64,000 bases of DNA from Streptomyces marianii (GTDB lineage Bacteria > Actinomycetota > Actinomycetes > Streptomycetales > Streptomycetaceae): the NCBI RefSeq assembly GCF_005795905.1, contig NZ_VAWE01000001.1, positions 2,886,501 to 2,950,500 of the forward strand. The letters are read 5' to 3'. This document shows positions 16,538 through 25,138 of this stretch, piece after piece. How positions within the stretch are numbered: the stretch's first letter is position 1; each line of letters starts with the position of its first letter. The notes beneath the pieces are model-generated. The model searched no databases. It worked only from the letters and a program-made list of their open reading frames with translations, and was not told the origin of the DNA. Both the position numbers and the translations under genes were made by a program.

Positions 16538-17335
16538 CTAGTCGTTCGCGCGCGGCAGCTGGCGGCCGTAGTCGACCGTCTCGTCCTTGTCGGGGGCCTC
16601 CAGTGGGAAGTCCTGGCCCCATTCTCCCAGCGTGAGGATGCCCGCGTCGCCCGCCCGGTCCAGCTGGACGGGGTACGGCTTGCCCTCGAGTGAGACAGCG
16701 AGCGTCCCTCCGTTGCCCTCGCCGCCCATGATCTCGATCGTGCGGACCCCGCCGATGGTGGCGCGGTCGCCCTTGCTGAGCTTGCCGTGGAGGCCCAGCA
16801 GCCCGTCGAGGAGGACGTTCATGTCGGTGAAGCCGCGCAGTTGCTTGTAGGCCGGGTCGTCCTCGGGCACCTTGACGTACTTGTCGTCCAGCTTCTCGGC
16901 AGCGGCCACGTCCTCCTCGCCGGGCTCCGCGTCGTCGCCCTTGCCGTCGGAGTCGGCGTGCACCCAGAAGCCCGCGTCGGCCTTCAGAAAGAGGGCGTCC
17001 TCGATCCGCAGCAGCTCGAAGGTGGAGTTCTTCGAGGTCACCGAGCCCACCCCGCCGGACTTCTTCAGCCGCATGTTCAGCTTGTACGTGCCGCCCTTGG
17101 ACACCAGCGTGCCCGCCACCCGCACCGCGTCCGCCGCGTCGGCCGCCGCCTTGGCCTTCTTCTCGATGGCGGTCGCCTCCAGCTTCCCGACGCCGTTCGT
17201 CCCCGCGTCCGGGTCCTCGCCGCACCCGGTGAGGGCCGTGGCCAGCGCCGCGCACAGCGCGAGGGGAAGCGCGGCCCGGCGCACAGGGGCTGCCGGACCC
17301 GGGGGGAGAGCGGTCACGAGCGCACTGCCTCTCAT
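16538..17335 (-). CDS. lipoprotein of unknown function
   Basis: A 265-residue exported lipoprotein. The lipobox is LTGC with Cys38 as the lipidated residue after a hydrophobic segment (LPLALCAALATAL). The mature part, VRVAGTLVSKGGTYKLNMRL and following, resembles the LppX/LprG-like half-barrel seen in many actinobacterial lipoproteins, which often carry lipids; this assignment is by pattern only. The stop TAG abuts the MITE-like element. An alternative GTG start at 17317 has GAGAGG upstream and would shorten the n-region. It is divergent from the CBS-domain gene. Confidence 0.8.
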   Translation of the reverse strand: MRGSALVTALPPGPAAPVRRAALPLALCAALATALTGCGEDPDAGTNGVGKLEATAIEKKAKAAADAADAVRVAGTLVSKGGTYKLNMRLKKSGGVGSVTSKNSTFELLRIEDALFLKADAGFWVHADSDGKGDDAEPGEEDVAAAEKLDDKYVKVPEDDPAYKQLRGFTDMNVLLDGLLGLHGKLSKGDRATIGGVRTIEIMGGEGNGGTLAVSLEGKPYPVQLDRAGDAGILTLGEWGQDFPLEAPDKDETVDYGRQLPRAND

Positions 17336-17545
17336 ACGCGTGGGGGTGGCAGACCGCAGCGTACCCGGGGTCGGAGGGCTTACCGGAGGGCAGTCGTCCG
17401 GACCTCCGGCGACAGCACCACGGATCGGTACGGGCTAGCCTGAAGCCGTTGAACGATGCCATTTCGGAGCAATCCGTTTCGCTCCTCGTACGAACCCGGC
17501 GGTCTGCCCCAGTGCCCCGCCGCGGCAGTGGAGGAGGCACTGAGC

Positions 17546-18640
17546 ATGACGGCAGACGGCCCTCGGATCTTCCTCTCGCATCTCGCCGGGGTCCCGGTCT
17601 TCGGTCCCGACGGCGACCCGGTCGGGCGCGTGCGGGACCTCGTGGCCACCTTCCGGGCCGACCGTCCGCCACGGCTGGTGGGTCTGGTCGTCGAGGTCCT
17701 CGGGCACGGCCCCGTCTTCGTGCCCGTCTCCCGGGCGACCGGCCTCGAGTCCGGCCAGGTCACGCTGTCCGGCCCCGTGAGCATGCGCCGATTCGGCCTT
17801 CGGCCGGACGAGCGGCTCGTCCTCGGCCAGCTGCTGGACCGGCGGGTGCGGCTCGCGGACTCTGGCGAGCAGGTCACGATCCTGGACGTCGAGGTGCACC
17901 GGCATCCTGCCCGCGGGCAGTGGGAGGCCGACCGGATCTGCGCGCACCGCGACCGGGGAGGGACCGCCCGGAACCGCGGCGCGGCTCTGGCGGTCGACTG
18001 GTCGGCGCTGAGCGGCCTGCCGCCTGAGGAGACCGCGGCGGCGTCCCCGGTGGGGAATCGCCCGAGCTCCGGGGAGGACACGGAGGGGGAGGCCGAGCAG
18101 GAGCGCACGGCACGGGCCCTGATGAGGACCGAGCCGGTCGTGGTGCCGCCGGAGGCCACCGTCGCGAACGCCCTGGCCCGGCTCGGGGAGCGGGACCTGA
18201 TGCAGGCGCTGGCGGCCCAGGTGTACGTCTGCCGGCCGCCCGGCGAGCCTCCCACGGGCCGGTACCTGGGCACGGTGCCCGTCCAGCGGCTGCTGCGGAG
18301 CCCACCGGAAGCGCCCGTCGCGCCCCTCGTGGACACCGAGCTGCCCCCGCTGGAACCGGACACCCCGCTGCCGGCGGTCAGCTGCTGCCTGACCGCCTAC
18401 GACCTGGTCGCGGCCCCTGTGGTGGGCGACGACGGGGCACTGCTGGGCGCGGTCACCGTCGACGCCGTACTGGCCCATCTGCTGCCCGACCACTGGCGGG
18501 AGGCCGATTACGGGATGCCGGACTCAGCGGAGCCGGGAGCGGCCGGGACCGACGCGGACGGGGATCCGGCGCAACCGCCCGCGGCGGCCGCGCCATTCCC
18601 GTCCGGGCACCCTGGCGGACGTGACGAAGGCGACCGCTGA
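17546..18640 (+). CDS. MgtE N-terminal-like / CBS domain protein without membrane part
   Basis: A 364-residue soluble protein. The N-terminal 120 residues look like a PRC-barrel-type domain (LAGVPVFGPDGDPVGRVRDL). A linker follows, then a CBS-like pair: LMRTEPVVVPPEATVANALARL (starting about 192) and TAYDLVAAPVVGDDGALLGAVTVDAVL (starting about 293). This matches the cytoplasmic half of MgtE magnesium channels, but no transmembrane domain follows. It may sense Mg2+ or nucleotides and act on another protein. The ATG at 17546 follows GGAGGAGG. The gene ends 43 bases before mrp. Confidence 0.8.
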   Translation: MTADGPRIFLSHLAGVPVFGPDGDPVGRVRDLVATFRADRPPRLVGLVVEVLGHGPVFVPVSRATGLESGQVTLSGPVSMRRFGLRPDERLVLGQLLDRRVRLADSGEQVTILDVEVHRHPARGQWEADRICAHRDRGGTARNRGAALAVDWSALSGLPPEETAAASPVGNRPSSGEDTEGEAEQERTARALMRTEPVVVPPEATVANALARLGERDLMQALAAQVYVCRPPGEPPTGRYLGTVPVQRLLRSPPEAPVAPLVDTELPPLEPDTPLPAVSCCLTAYDLVAAPVVGDDGALLGAVTVDAVLAHLLPDHWREADYGMPDSAEPGAAGTDADGDPAQPPAAAAPFPSGHPGGRDEGDR

Positions 18641-18670
18641 CGGGGGCCCCCGGGGCGGGATCCCGCGCCG

Positions 18671-18676
18671 TACCAT
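18671..18676 (+). promoter_or_regulatory. -10 element of a leaderless promoter (TACCAT)
   Basis: TACCAT, 7 bases, then the ATG of mrp at 18684. It suggests mrp has its own promoter and a leaderless mRNA. Confidence 0.5.
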
Positions 18677-18683
18677 CGTGCGT

Positions 18684-19817
18684 ATGGTTACGGAAGACGC
18701 GGTGCGCGACGCACTGGCGACGGTGAACGACCCCGAGATCAACAAGCCGATCACGGACCTCGGCATGGTCAAGTCGGTGGAGATCGGATCCGACGGCGCG
18801 GTCGCTGTCACGGTCTACCTCACCGTCTCCGGGTGCCCGATGCGCGAGACGATCACCCAACGCGTTACGGACGCCGTCTCGGGCGTCGAGGGCGTCACCG
18901 GCGTCGAGGTCTCCCTGGACGTGATGAGCGACGAGCAGCGCCGCGAGCTCGCGGCCTCGCTGCGCGGCACGACCGCCGAGCGCGAGGTGCCGTTCGCCAA
19001 GCCGGGCTCGCTGACGCGCGTCTACGCGGTCGCCTCCGGCAAGGGCGGTGTGGGCAAGTCCTCCGTGACCGTGAACCTGGCGGCGGCCATGGCCGCCGAC
19101 GGGCTGAAGGTCGGAGTCGTCGACGCCGACATCTACGGCCACAGCGTGCCACGCATGCTCGGCGCGGACGGCCGTCCCACCCAGGTCGAGAACATGATCA
19201 TGCCGCCGTCCGCGAACGGTGTGAAGGTCATCTCGATCGGTATGTTCACCCCGGGCAACACACCGGTCGTCTGGCGCGGCCCGATGCTGCACCGCGCGCT
19301 GCAGCAGTTCCTCGCGGACGTCTACTGGGGCGACCTGGACGTGCTGCTGCTCGACCTGCCGCCGGGCACCGGCGACATCGCGATCTCCGTGGCCCAGCTG
19401 GTGCCCAACGCCGAGATCCTGGTCGTCACCACGCCGCAGCAGGCCGCGGCGGAGGTCGCGGAGCGGGCCGGCTCCATCGCAGTCCAGACCCACCAGAAGA
19501 TCGTCGGTGTCGTCGAGAACATGTCGGGGCTGCCGTGCCCGCACTGCGACGAGATGGTCGACGTCTTCGGCACGGGCGGCGGCCAGGTGGTCGCCGAGGG
19601 ACTGACGAAGACCACGGGCGCCCAGGTGCCGGTGCTCGGCCAGATCCCCATCGACGTAAGGCTCCGGGAGGGCGGCGACGAGGGCAAGCCCGTGGTCCTC
19701 ACCGACCCCGACTCCCCCGCCGGTTCCGCCCTGCGGGCCATCGCGGGCAAGCTCGGCGGCCGTCAGCGCGGTCTGTCGGGCATGTCGCTCGGCATCACCC
19801 CGCGCAACAAGTTCTGA
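18684..19817 (+). CDS. mrp: Mrp/ApbC iron-sulfur cluster carrier ATPase
   Basis: A 377-residue cytoplasmic P-loop ATPase that carries and hands over [4Fe-4S] clusters. An N-terminal MIP18/DUF59 domain (1-95, with VSGCPM) precedes the NTPase: deviant Walker A GKGGVGKS (119-126), VDADIYGHSVPRML, and LLDLPPGTGD. The cluster-binding pair Cys285/Cys288 lies in CPHC. The ATG at 18684 has no ribosome-binding site but has TACCAT 7 bases upstream. It ends in a 20-bp-stem terminator. The position near tatB-htrA-sigE matches mycobacteria. Confidence 0.95.
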   Translation: MVTEDAVRDALATVNDPEINKPITDLGMVKSVEIGSDGAVAVTVYLTVSGCPMRETITQRVTDAVSGVEGVTGVEVSLDVMSDEQRRELAASLRGTTAEREVPFAKPGSLTRVYAVASGKGGVGKSSVTVNLAAAMAADGLKVGVVDADIYGHSVPRMLGADGRPTQVENMIMPPSANGVKVISIGMFTPGNTPVVWRGPMLHRALQQFLADVYWGDLDVLLLDLPPGTGDIAISVAQLVPNAEILVVTTPQQAAAEVAERAGSIAVQTHQKIVGVVENMSGLPCPHCDEMVDVFGTGGGQVVAEGLTKTTGAQVPVLGQIPIDVRLREGGDEGKPVVLTDPDSPAGSALRAIAGKLGGRQRGLSGMSLGITPRNKF

Positions 19818-19834
19818 GGCCGCCCTCCCGACGG

Positions 19835-19886
19835 CGGCTCGACGACTGCCCACAGCCCCGGGGGGTTGTGGGCAGTCGTCGAGCCG
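19835..19886. terminator. strong bidirectional terminator after mrp
   Basis: A perfect 20-bp inverted repeat (CGGCTCGACGACTGCCCACA and its complement) with a 12-base loop, shared by the convergent mrp and the gene at 19916. Confidence 0.9.
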
Positions 19887-19915
19887 GGGCAGCGGCCCGG
19901 CGCGGTCCACGCGGT

Positions 19916-20578
19916 CTACGCGTACGCCTCGAGGTCCTGCACCACGGAGAAGCCGAGCCCGTACGCGCTCATCCCCCGCCCGTAGGCCCCGATGTGCACC
20001 CCGTTTCCGGTCGAACCGGCGAGCACCCAGCCGAACTCGGACTCGCGGTAGTGGAACGGCACGGGCACCCCGTCCACCGGCAGGGACAGCTCCGACCAGG
20101 CGGGCCCGGTGAGGTCGTCCGCGAGCTCGAAGGCGGTCTCCGTCTGCTGGTCCAGCCAGTCGTCCCGCAGGGTGTGGTCGAGCTGTGCCGGCCAGGTGCA
20201 GGCCAGCAGGCCCGAGCCGGCCAGCCAGGCGGCCGAGGAGACGGTCGTGGCGTCCAGGACGCCCGTACCGTCACCGGTGTGCCGCATCGGGCTCGACGCG
20301 ACGGTGACGACCACGGCAAAGCGTTCCTTCTCCGCCGCGGTGGCGTCGGACTTTATCGACGGCTCCTCGCCGTGCCCCATGGAGCCGTGCTGCACCGAGC
20401 CGTCGGCGGCCGTACCGACCTGCATCAGCCAGCGCGGCCCGGTGAAGGCCTCGTCCAGGCCGTACCAGGGGAAGGGCGCCCGCAGATAGCCGTCGACGGT
20501 ACGCCGGGCTGCGGGCACCCCCTCAGCGGTGGAACTGCTGGGCGAATCCTGCGCCTCTACCCGACTGGTCGTCTCCAT
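19916..20578 (-). CDS. conserved protein of unknown function
   Basis: A 220-residue protein with no signal peptide or membrane segment, rich in aromatic residues and Gly (FPWYGLDEAFTGPRWLMQVG; IGAYGRGMSAYGLGFS). I recognise it only as a Streptomyces hypothetical that sits between mrp and tatB. The ATG at 20578 lies 11 bases after AAGGAGG, a slightly long spacing. It may cotranscribe with nothing: tatB starts 571 bases upstream and a terminator follows. Confidence 0.75.
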   Translation of the reverse strand: METTSRVEAQDSPSSSTAEGVPAARRTVDGYLRAPFPWYGLDEAFTGPRWLMQVGTAADGSVQHGSMGHGEEPSIKSDATAAEKERFAVVVTVASSPMRHTGDGTGVLDATTVSSAAWLAGSGLLACTWPAQLDHTLRDDWLDQQTETAFELADDLTGPAWSELSLPVDGVPVPFHYRESEFGWVLAGSTGNGVHIGAYGRGMSAYGLGFSVVQDLEAYA

Positions 20579-20705
20579 CTACCCGGCCGCCTCCTTGGTC
20601 AGCGAGGTCCGGAACGGCCCGCCCCCCGCGGGCGTCCTCGATCCCGGACAGATGGAGGATAGCCACCCGTCACCGACTCGTTGGGATTGACGGCGGTAGG
20701 GGGCC

Positions 20706-21149
20706 TCAGGTGGCGTCTGCGTCGAAGGGCGGCCGCTCGCCCTGATCGGGCTTTTCGCGCTTCTTGAGGAGATCCGGGGTGCCCGCGTCCGGCGTGCCGC
20801 CGACAGCGGCCCGCACCGGACTGTCGGGCTCCTTGCCGTTCACGGCGTCCGCGACCTCGTTGATCTCCTTCTTGAGGTCGAGGCTGCTGCGGATCTCCTT
20901 GAGGTCCTCGTTGTCGGAGAGCTGCTTCCGGATGAAGGCCTTGGGATTCAGGTCCTCGAACTCGAAGTCCTTGAACTCCGGGCCCAGTTCGCTGCGGATG
21001 TCGTGCTTCGCGTTGTCGGAGAATTCGCGGACCTTGCGGATGAAGCGCGAGACGTCCTGGATGACCTTGGGCAGCTTGTCCGGGCCGAAGACCAGCACGG
21101 CGAGGACCACGAGCGTCACGAGCTCGAGTGCGCCTATGTCGTTGAACAC
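20706..21149 (-). CDS. tatB: Sec-independent (Tat) translocase subunit TatB
   Basis: A 147-residue inner-membrane protein that with TatC binds twin-arginine signal peptides. A single N-terminal transmembrane helix (LELVTLVVLAVLVFGP, about 8-23) is followed by the hinge DKLPKVI and a long amphipathic, charged helix. The C-terminal tail is acidic and disordered. The start is GTG 21149 with GAGGAG 7 bases upstream (N-terminus MFNDIG). It lies directly downstream of htrA, as in mycobacteria. Confidence 0.93.
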   Translation of the reverse strand: MFNDIGALELVTLVVLAVLVFGPDKLPKVIQDVSRFIRKVREFSDNAKHDIRSELGPEFKDFEFEDLNPKAFIRKQLSDNEDLKEIRSSLDLKKEINEVADAVNGKEPDSPVRAAVGGTPDAGTPDLLKKREKPDQGERPPFDADAT

Positions 21150-21257
21150 CTTGCTGCTCCTCGTGTTCTCGTTCTCCGTGCCCGCAGCGCTGGGACGAGC
21201 GGGACCTGCTCCACGGTACCCGGCAAATCCGTCCCGACGGTACCTTCGGGATGTCCG

Positions 21258-23243
21258 TCACGTGCCGGTCGACGAACCGAGCGTCACCGCCCTCGTCTGC
21301 TCCTTGCCGGCGCGGAGCACCGTCAGTTCCAGCCGGTCGCCGGGCCGGTGCGCACGGATCTTGACGATGAGCTCCTCGCCGTTGTGCACCCGCTGGCCGT
21401 CGACCTTGGTGATGACGTCGCCCGGGCGGATGCCGGCCTTGGCCGCGGGGCCTCCCGAGGTGACGGACGGGGCGCCGTCCTTGCCCTTCTCGCCGACGCG
21501 CGCGCCGTCTCCCGAGTACCGCATGTCGAGGCTGACGCCGATCACCGGATGAGTGGCCTTTCCGGTGTTGATCAGTTCCTCGGCGACCCGCTTGCCCTGG
21601 TTGATGGGGATGGCGAAGCCGAGACCGATCGAGCCGGCCTGCCCGGATCCGGTGTCGGGGCCGGACCCGCTGCCCGCGGCGCGGATGGCGCTGTTGATAC
21701 CGATGACCCGGGCCCTGGAGTCCACGAGCGGCCCGCCGGAGTTCCCGGGGTTTATCGGTGCGTCGGTCTGCAGGGCGTCGACGTAGCTGATGTCGCTGCC
21801 GTCGCCCTTGTCCCCGCCGGCGGTGATCGGGCGCTCCTTGGCGCTGATGATTCCGGCGGTCACGGTGTTCTGGAGATCGAAGGGGGCACCGATGGCCACG
21901 ACCGGGTCACCGACCCGGACGTTGTCGGAGTTGCCCAGCGGCAGCGGCTTGAGGCCGGAGACCCCCCTGACCTTGACCACGGCGAGGTCGTAGCCGCTGT
22001 CCTTGCCGACGAGGGTGGCCCGGGCGGTCTCGCCGCCGCTGAACGTGACGGAGATGTCGCCGGAGCTGCCCGCCGGGGAGACCACGTGGTTGTTCGTGAG
22101 GATGTGTCCCTGCGCGTCCAGCACGAAGCCGGTACCGGTGCCCTGCTCACCGCCCCCGCTGACGTGCAGCGTCACCACACCGGGCAGGGCGCTGGCGGCG
22201 ATTCCGGCGATGCTGTCGGGCGCGCGGTCGGTGCGCTCCGGCCCCGACTGCGGCAGTTCGACGCTGGTGATCCCTCCGTTGCGCTCCAGGTACGCGCCCA
22301 CGCCGCCACCGAGGACTCCGGCGAGCAGCGCGAAGACCAGCGCCCCGGCGAAGGCCGTGCCCCGCCGGGACTTCCGCCTCGGCGGCTCTCCGGTCCGGAT
22401 CAGGGTCCCGCCGGGTGCGCCCCAGGGGTCGTACTGGCGCCACTGCTCCGGCGCGGGGGCGGGGTGCGGTGCGGGCTCGGCGGGAGCCGTGGCGGAACCC
22501 GGGTAGCCGCTGCCGGCCGGGTACCGCGGCGGCGTTCCGCCGGCCCCGCCGGGGTGCTGCACCGGCGGTGCGGGAGCCCACGGCCCGGGGCCGCCGTACG
22601 GCGGTGTGCGGTACTCGTCCGGCTCGTGCAGGGGTCGCGCGCCCCCGTCCGGATGCCCGTCCGCGGGGACGCCGGCCGGATACGGGGCCTCGTCGGTGGG
22701 GCCGGGGGCGGCGTTCTGGACCGGCTGGGAGTGCGGGGCACCCGCGCCGCCGTCCCAGCGGGTGTCCGCGTCGTGCGCGGCGGCGGGAGTGCTCGCCCAG
22801 GTGTTGTCGGCGCCCTTGTCGGCGGCAGGCGCGTCGGCGGGGGTGTCCGCGCCCGTGTCGTGCGGGGCGGCCGGCCCGCTCGCGCGGATGTCGTCCGGCG
22901 CGGGCTCCCGGGGCAGGTCGCCCACATGCGTCCGACCGGGCGGCTGCGCGACGGCCGGATCCTCGTCGGCGCCGGGCTCGGCCGGCGCGCTGCCGGGGCG
23001 GCCGAGTACCGGCGCCTGCTGCGCCGCGGGCGCGAGGGGGGCGGGCGCGGGAAGCGGGTACTCCGGTTGGTCGTCCACGAGAACTCCGGGCGCGACGGAC
23101 ACCCGGTCGTCACTGCCCGGGGCACCGGCCTCGACCGCGGGCTCCTCCGCCGAGCGGGCCGCGTCGGCGGGCGGCGACGGCTCGCGGTGGGCCGGACGGC
23201 TCCACCACTTCGGCCTGGGACCCGTCGGCTTCCCGTTCTCCAT
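21258..23243 (-). CDS. htrA: HtrA/DegP-like S1C serine protease with PDZ domain
   Basis: A 661-residue envelope quality-control protease. The N-terminal 290 residues are a long Pro/Gly/Ala-rich cytoplasmic region, followed by a basic stop-transfer (RRKSRRG) and one transmembrane helix (FAGALVFALLAGVLGG). The trypsin-like domain has His386 in NNHVV, Asp419 in YDLAVVKV and Ser502 in NPGNSGGP. A C-terminal PDZ domain begins near RYSGDGARVG, with GIRPGDVITKVDG. The active domain is therefore outside the membrane. The gene follows the anti-sigma gene by 114 bases and is a probable member of the SigE regulon. Confidence 0.93.
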   Translation of the reverse strand: MENGKPTGPRPKWWSRPAHREPSPPADAARSAEEPAVEAGAPGSDDRVSVAPGVLVDDQPEYPLPAPAPLAPAAQQAPVLGRPGSAPAEPGADEDPAVAQPPGRTHVGDLPREPAPDDIRASGPAAPHDTGADTPADAPAADKGADNTWASTPAAAHDADTRWDGGAGAPHSQPVQNAAPGPTDEAPYPAGVPADGHPDGGARPLHEPDEYRTPPYGGPGPWAPAPPVQHPGGAGGTPPRYPAGSGYPGSATAPAEPAPHPAPAPEQWRQYDPWGAPGGTLIRTGEPPRRKSRRGTAFAGALVFALLAGVLGGGVGAYLERNGGITSVELPQSGPERTDRAPDSIAGIAASALPGVVTLHVSGGGEQGTGTGFVLDAQGHILTNNHVVSPAGSSGDISVTFSGGETARATLVGKDSGYDLAVVKVRGVSGLKPLPLGNSDNVRVGDPVVAIGAPFDLQNTVTAGIISAKERPITAGGDKGDGSDISYVDALQTDAPINPGNSGGPLVDSRARVIGINSAIRAAGSGSGPDTGSGQAGSIGLGFAIPINQGKRVAEELINTGKATHPVIGVSLDMRYSGDGARVGEKGKDGAPSVTSGGPAAKAGIRPGDVITKVDGQRVHNGEELIVKIRAHRPGDRLELTVLRAGKEQTRAVTLGSSTGT

Positions 23244-23357
23244 GCTCTCCCCGCAACTGCCGCTCCGTGTGCCCGCCGGGCACCGTCCCCTGGATTCAAC
23301 CAGGTTTGCGGATGGCGTCCTACAGTGCGCCCGGCCTCCCCGGGGCGACCCTCCGGA

Positions 23358-24209
23358 TCAGCGCCGGTGCGGGGCGGCGAAACGGCTGGGCTGCGGGGAC
23401 GCGGAGGCGCTGGGTCCGGGAGCCGTGGCCAGTTGGAACGCCGAGGCGGTCGGCCGCGCCGACGGCGGTACGGCACCGCCGTCGGCGAGGTGTGACGACG
23501 CCGCGAAGGGCGGGGACGGCGGCCGCGTCCGGACCAGGGCCTGCGGGGCGACCGCCACCACGGGGGTGCTGCTGATCCCGGTCACGCCGGTCCCGCCGCC
23601 CCGTCTGCGGTTGGCCTCCGTGCCCGCAGCGGTCGTGGCCGTGCGCAGGGGGGTCACGTTGTTGCCCCGGTTGTCCCCACGGGCGGAGGCGTCGCCCGTG
23701 GGGGCGAGCGGCAGCGACCCGCCCAGCGCGATCGCGGCGAACGACACCGCGCTGGCCGCGGCGAAGGCGAACCTCCGGCCGCGCCACGGGGAGCGCTCGG
23801 CCTCCTGACGCGCCACGTCGTGGATGCGGAACCCCGAGCCCGGCCCGCCGTCGGGCAGGCCGTGGCCGCCCGGGACGTATCCGAGGCCTTGCGAGGTCAC
23901 GCCGAAGACGCCGTCACCGGGCCGTCCCCGGCGATAAGGGCCTCCGCGCCCGTCGTCATCACCTCCGGGCGGACCCGCGGGCAACCCCTGGAGCCGTGCG
24001 AGAAGGCCCTCGGACGGCGGCGGGGGTGCGGCCGTGGCGAAGACGCTCTTCAGCCGACGCTGTGCGTCGGCCTCGGCCTTGCACTTGGGACAGGTCGCGA
24101 GATGGGCCAGGACGCGCTCGCGTGCGTCGTGCTCGAGCTCGCCGTCGACCAGGGCAGCGAGCCGGTCCCCCAGATGCTGCTCCGCCGGGGTCGGACTGGT
24201 GCTGCTCAC
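23358..24209 (-). CDS. zinc-finger anti-sigma factor (RseA-like)
   Basis: A 283-residue membrane-anchored anti-sigma factor. The N-terminal ZAS/zf-HC2 module shows [14 protein letters not shown] and HLATCPKC (about residues 12-43), which binds the ECF sigma factor. A Gly/Pro linker leads to a single transmembrane helix ([18 protein letters not shown], about 160-178) and an exported Ser/Pro/Ala-rich tail. The GTG start at 24209 overlaps the sigE stop codon (GTGA, 4 bp), so translation is coupled and stoichiometric. Mycobacterial RseA holds the same place between sigE and htrA but is cytosolic; this one is anchored. Confidence 0.88.
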   Translation of the reverse strand: MSSTSPTPAEQHLGDRLAALVDGELEHDARERVLAHLATCPKCKAEADAQRRLKSVFATAAPPPPSEGLLARLQGLPAGPPGGDDDGRGGPYRRGRPGDGVFGVTSQGLGYVPGGHGLPDGGPGSGFRIHDVARQEAERSPWRGRRFAFAAASAVSFAAIALGGSLPLAPTGDASARGDNRGNNVTPLRTATTAAGTEANRRRGGGTGVTGISSTPVVAVAPQALVRTRPPSPPFAASSHLADGGAVPPSARPTASAFQLATAPGPSASASPQPSRFAAPHRR

Positions 24210-24967
24210 GCCGTCCCGCCCTCCCCGGCCACTCCCGCGAGGGAGCGCTGCTCGGCACGCGCCTCGGGGGAGCGGTGCCGCAGCGCCTTGCGCAGATGGG
24301 AACGGCCGCGGTGGATCCGGCTGCGGACGGTGCCGAGCTTGACGCCGAGCGTGGCGGCGATCTCCTCGTACGACAGGCCCTCGATGTCGCAGAGCACCAC
24401 GGCGGCGCGGAACTCGGGGGCCAGGGTGTCCAGCGCCTGCTGGACGTCGGCGTCGAAGTGGGTGTCGTTGAAGACCTGCTGCGGGGACGGCTCCCGGCTG
24501 GGCAGCCGCTCGGCCGCGTCGTCGCCCAGCGCGTCGAAGCGGATGCGCTGCTTGCGGCGGACCATGTCCAGGAACAGGTTCGTCGTGATGCGGTGCAGCC
24601 AGCCCTCGAAGGTGCCCGGCGTGTAGGTCGACAGGGAGCGGAACACGCGGACGAAGACCTCCTGGGTGAGGTCCTCGGCGTCGTGCTGGTTTCCGGTCAG
24701 ACGGTAGGCGAGGCGGTAGACCCGGCCGCTGTGCGTGCTGACGATGTCCTCCCACGAGGGAGGTGTCCACGGCTGCGATTCCGCATCCGGTGCGAACGTC
24801 GCGGTGGGTACGGAGCCGGCCTGGCCGGAACGGGCGTCAGCGGTGTCGGTCACGGATTTCGGCTCACCCGCCGACCCGAGAAGGCGCCTCAGCACCCCTC
24901 TCCGGTCCACAGGCGCAGCCGCACCTCCCCTGTCGGCTCTGGTGGTGTCCAGTGGAGCCCCTACCAT
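24206..24967 (-). CDS. sigE: ECF RNA polymerase sigma factor, SigE type
   Basis: A 253-residue alternative sigma factor. An N-terminal extension of about 75 residues precedes region 2 ([35 protein letters not shown]). Region 4 contains [20 protein letters not shown], the helix-turn-helix for the -35 element. It is the orthologue by synteny of mycobacterial SigE (not of S. coelicolor SigE of the CseBC system). ATG 24967 is chosen because GAGG lies 5 bases upstream; a GTG at 24973 would have no spacing. An ECF-type promoter lies about 90 bases upstream and the anti-sigma gene overlaps the 3' end. Confidence 0.92.
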   Translation of the reverse strand: MVGAPLDTTRADRGGAAAPVDRRGVLRRLLGSAGEPKSVTDTADARSGQAGSVPTATFAPDAESQPWTPPSWEDIVSTHSGRVYRLAYRLTGNQHDAEDLTQEVFVRVFRSLSTYTPGTFEGWLHRITTNLFLDMVRRKQRIRFDALGDDAAERLPSREPSPQQVFNDTHFDADVQQALDTLAPEFRAAVVLCDIEGLSYEEIAATLGVKLGTVRSRIHRGRSHLRKALRHRSPEARAEQRSLAGVAGEGGTA

Positions 24968-25054
24968 AGCCACCTCGCCCGTTAGCTCCGGATAAGAATG
25001 TTTACGCGAATTTGGGAACGGCTGCGATTCGCCCCGCGCCTTTCCCCGCTCTCT

Positions 25055-25085
25055 CCATAACGCCCGGTCCCATCTGCGGGTTCCC
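25055..25085 (-). promoter_or_regulatory. ECF (SigE-type) promoter upstream of sigE
   Basis: On the reverse strand GGAAC (25084-25080) is followed by exactly 18 bases and GTT within CGTTAT. This is the GGAAC-N18/19-GTT pattern of actinobacterial stress ECF sigma factors. It lies about 90 bases before the sigE ATG and supports autoregulation. Confidence 0.6.
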
Positions 25086-25097
25086 GTGCGCAGCGGA

Positions 25098-25103
25098 TAC
25101 AGT
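25098..25103 (+). promoter_or_regulatory. -10 element of the O-methyltransferase promoter (TACAGT)
   Basis: TACAGT at 25098-25103 would start transcription near 25110, which places the proposed TTG start at 25109 at or before the mRNA 5' end and leaves the AGGAGAGG site inside the leader. Confidence 0.4.
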
Positions 25104-25138
25104 CACGGTTGCGCCAACTACGGGGACAGGAGAGGGTC

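Noticed and set aside
21003..23495. 830-residue forward open frame over htrA
   Set aside because: Shadow of htrA and tatB; no domain recognisable.
25014..25045. GGGAAC on the forward strand as an ECF promoter for the O-methyltransferase
   Set aside because: No GTT or CGTC-like -10 at 16-19 bases; the match in the opposite direction for sigE is far better.
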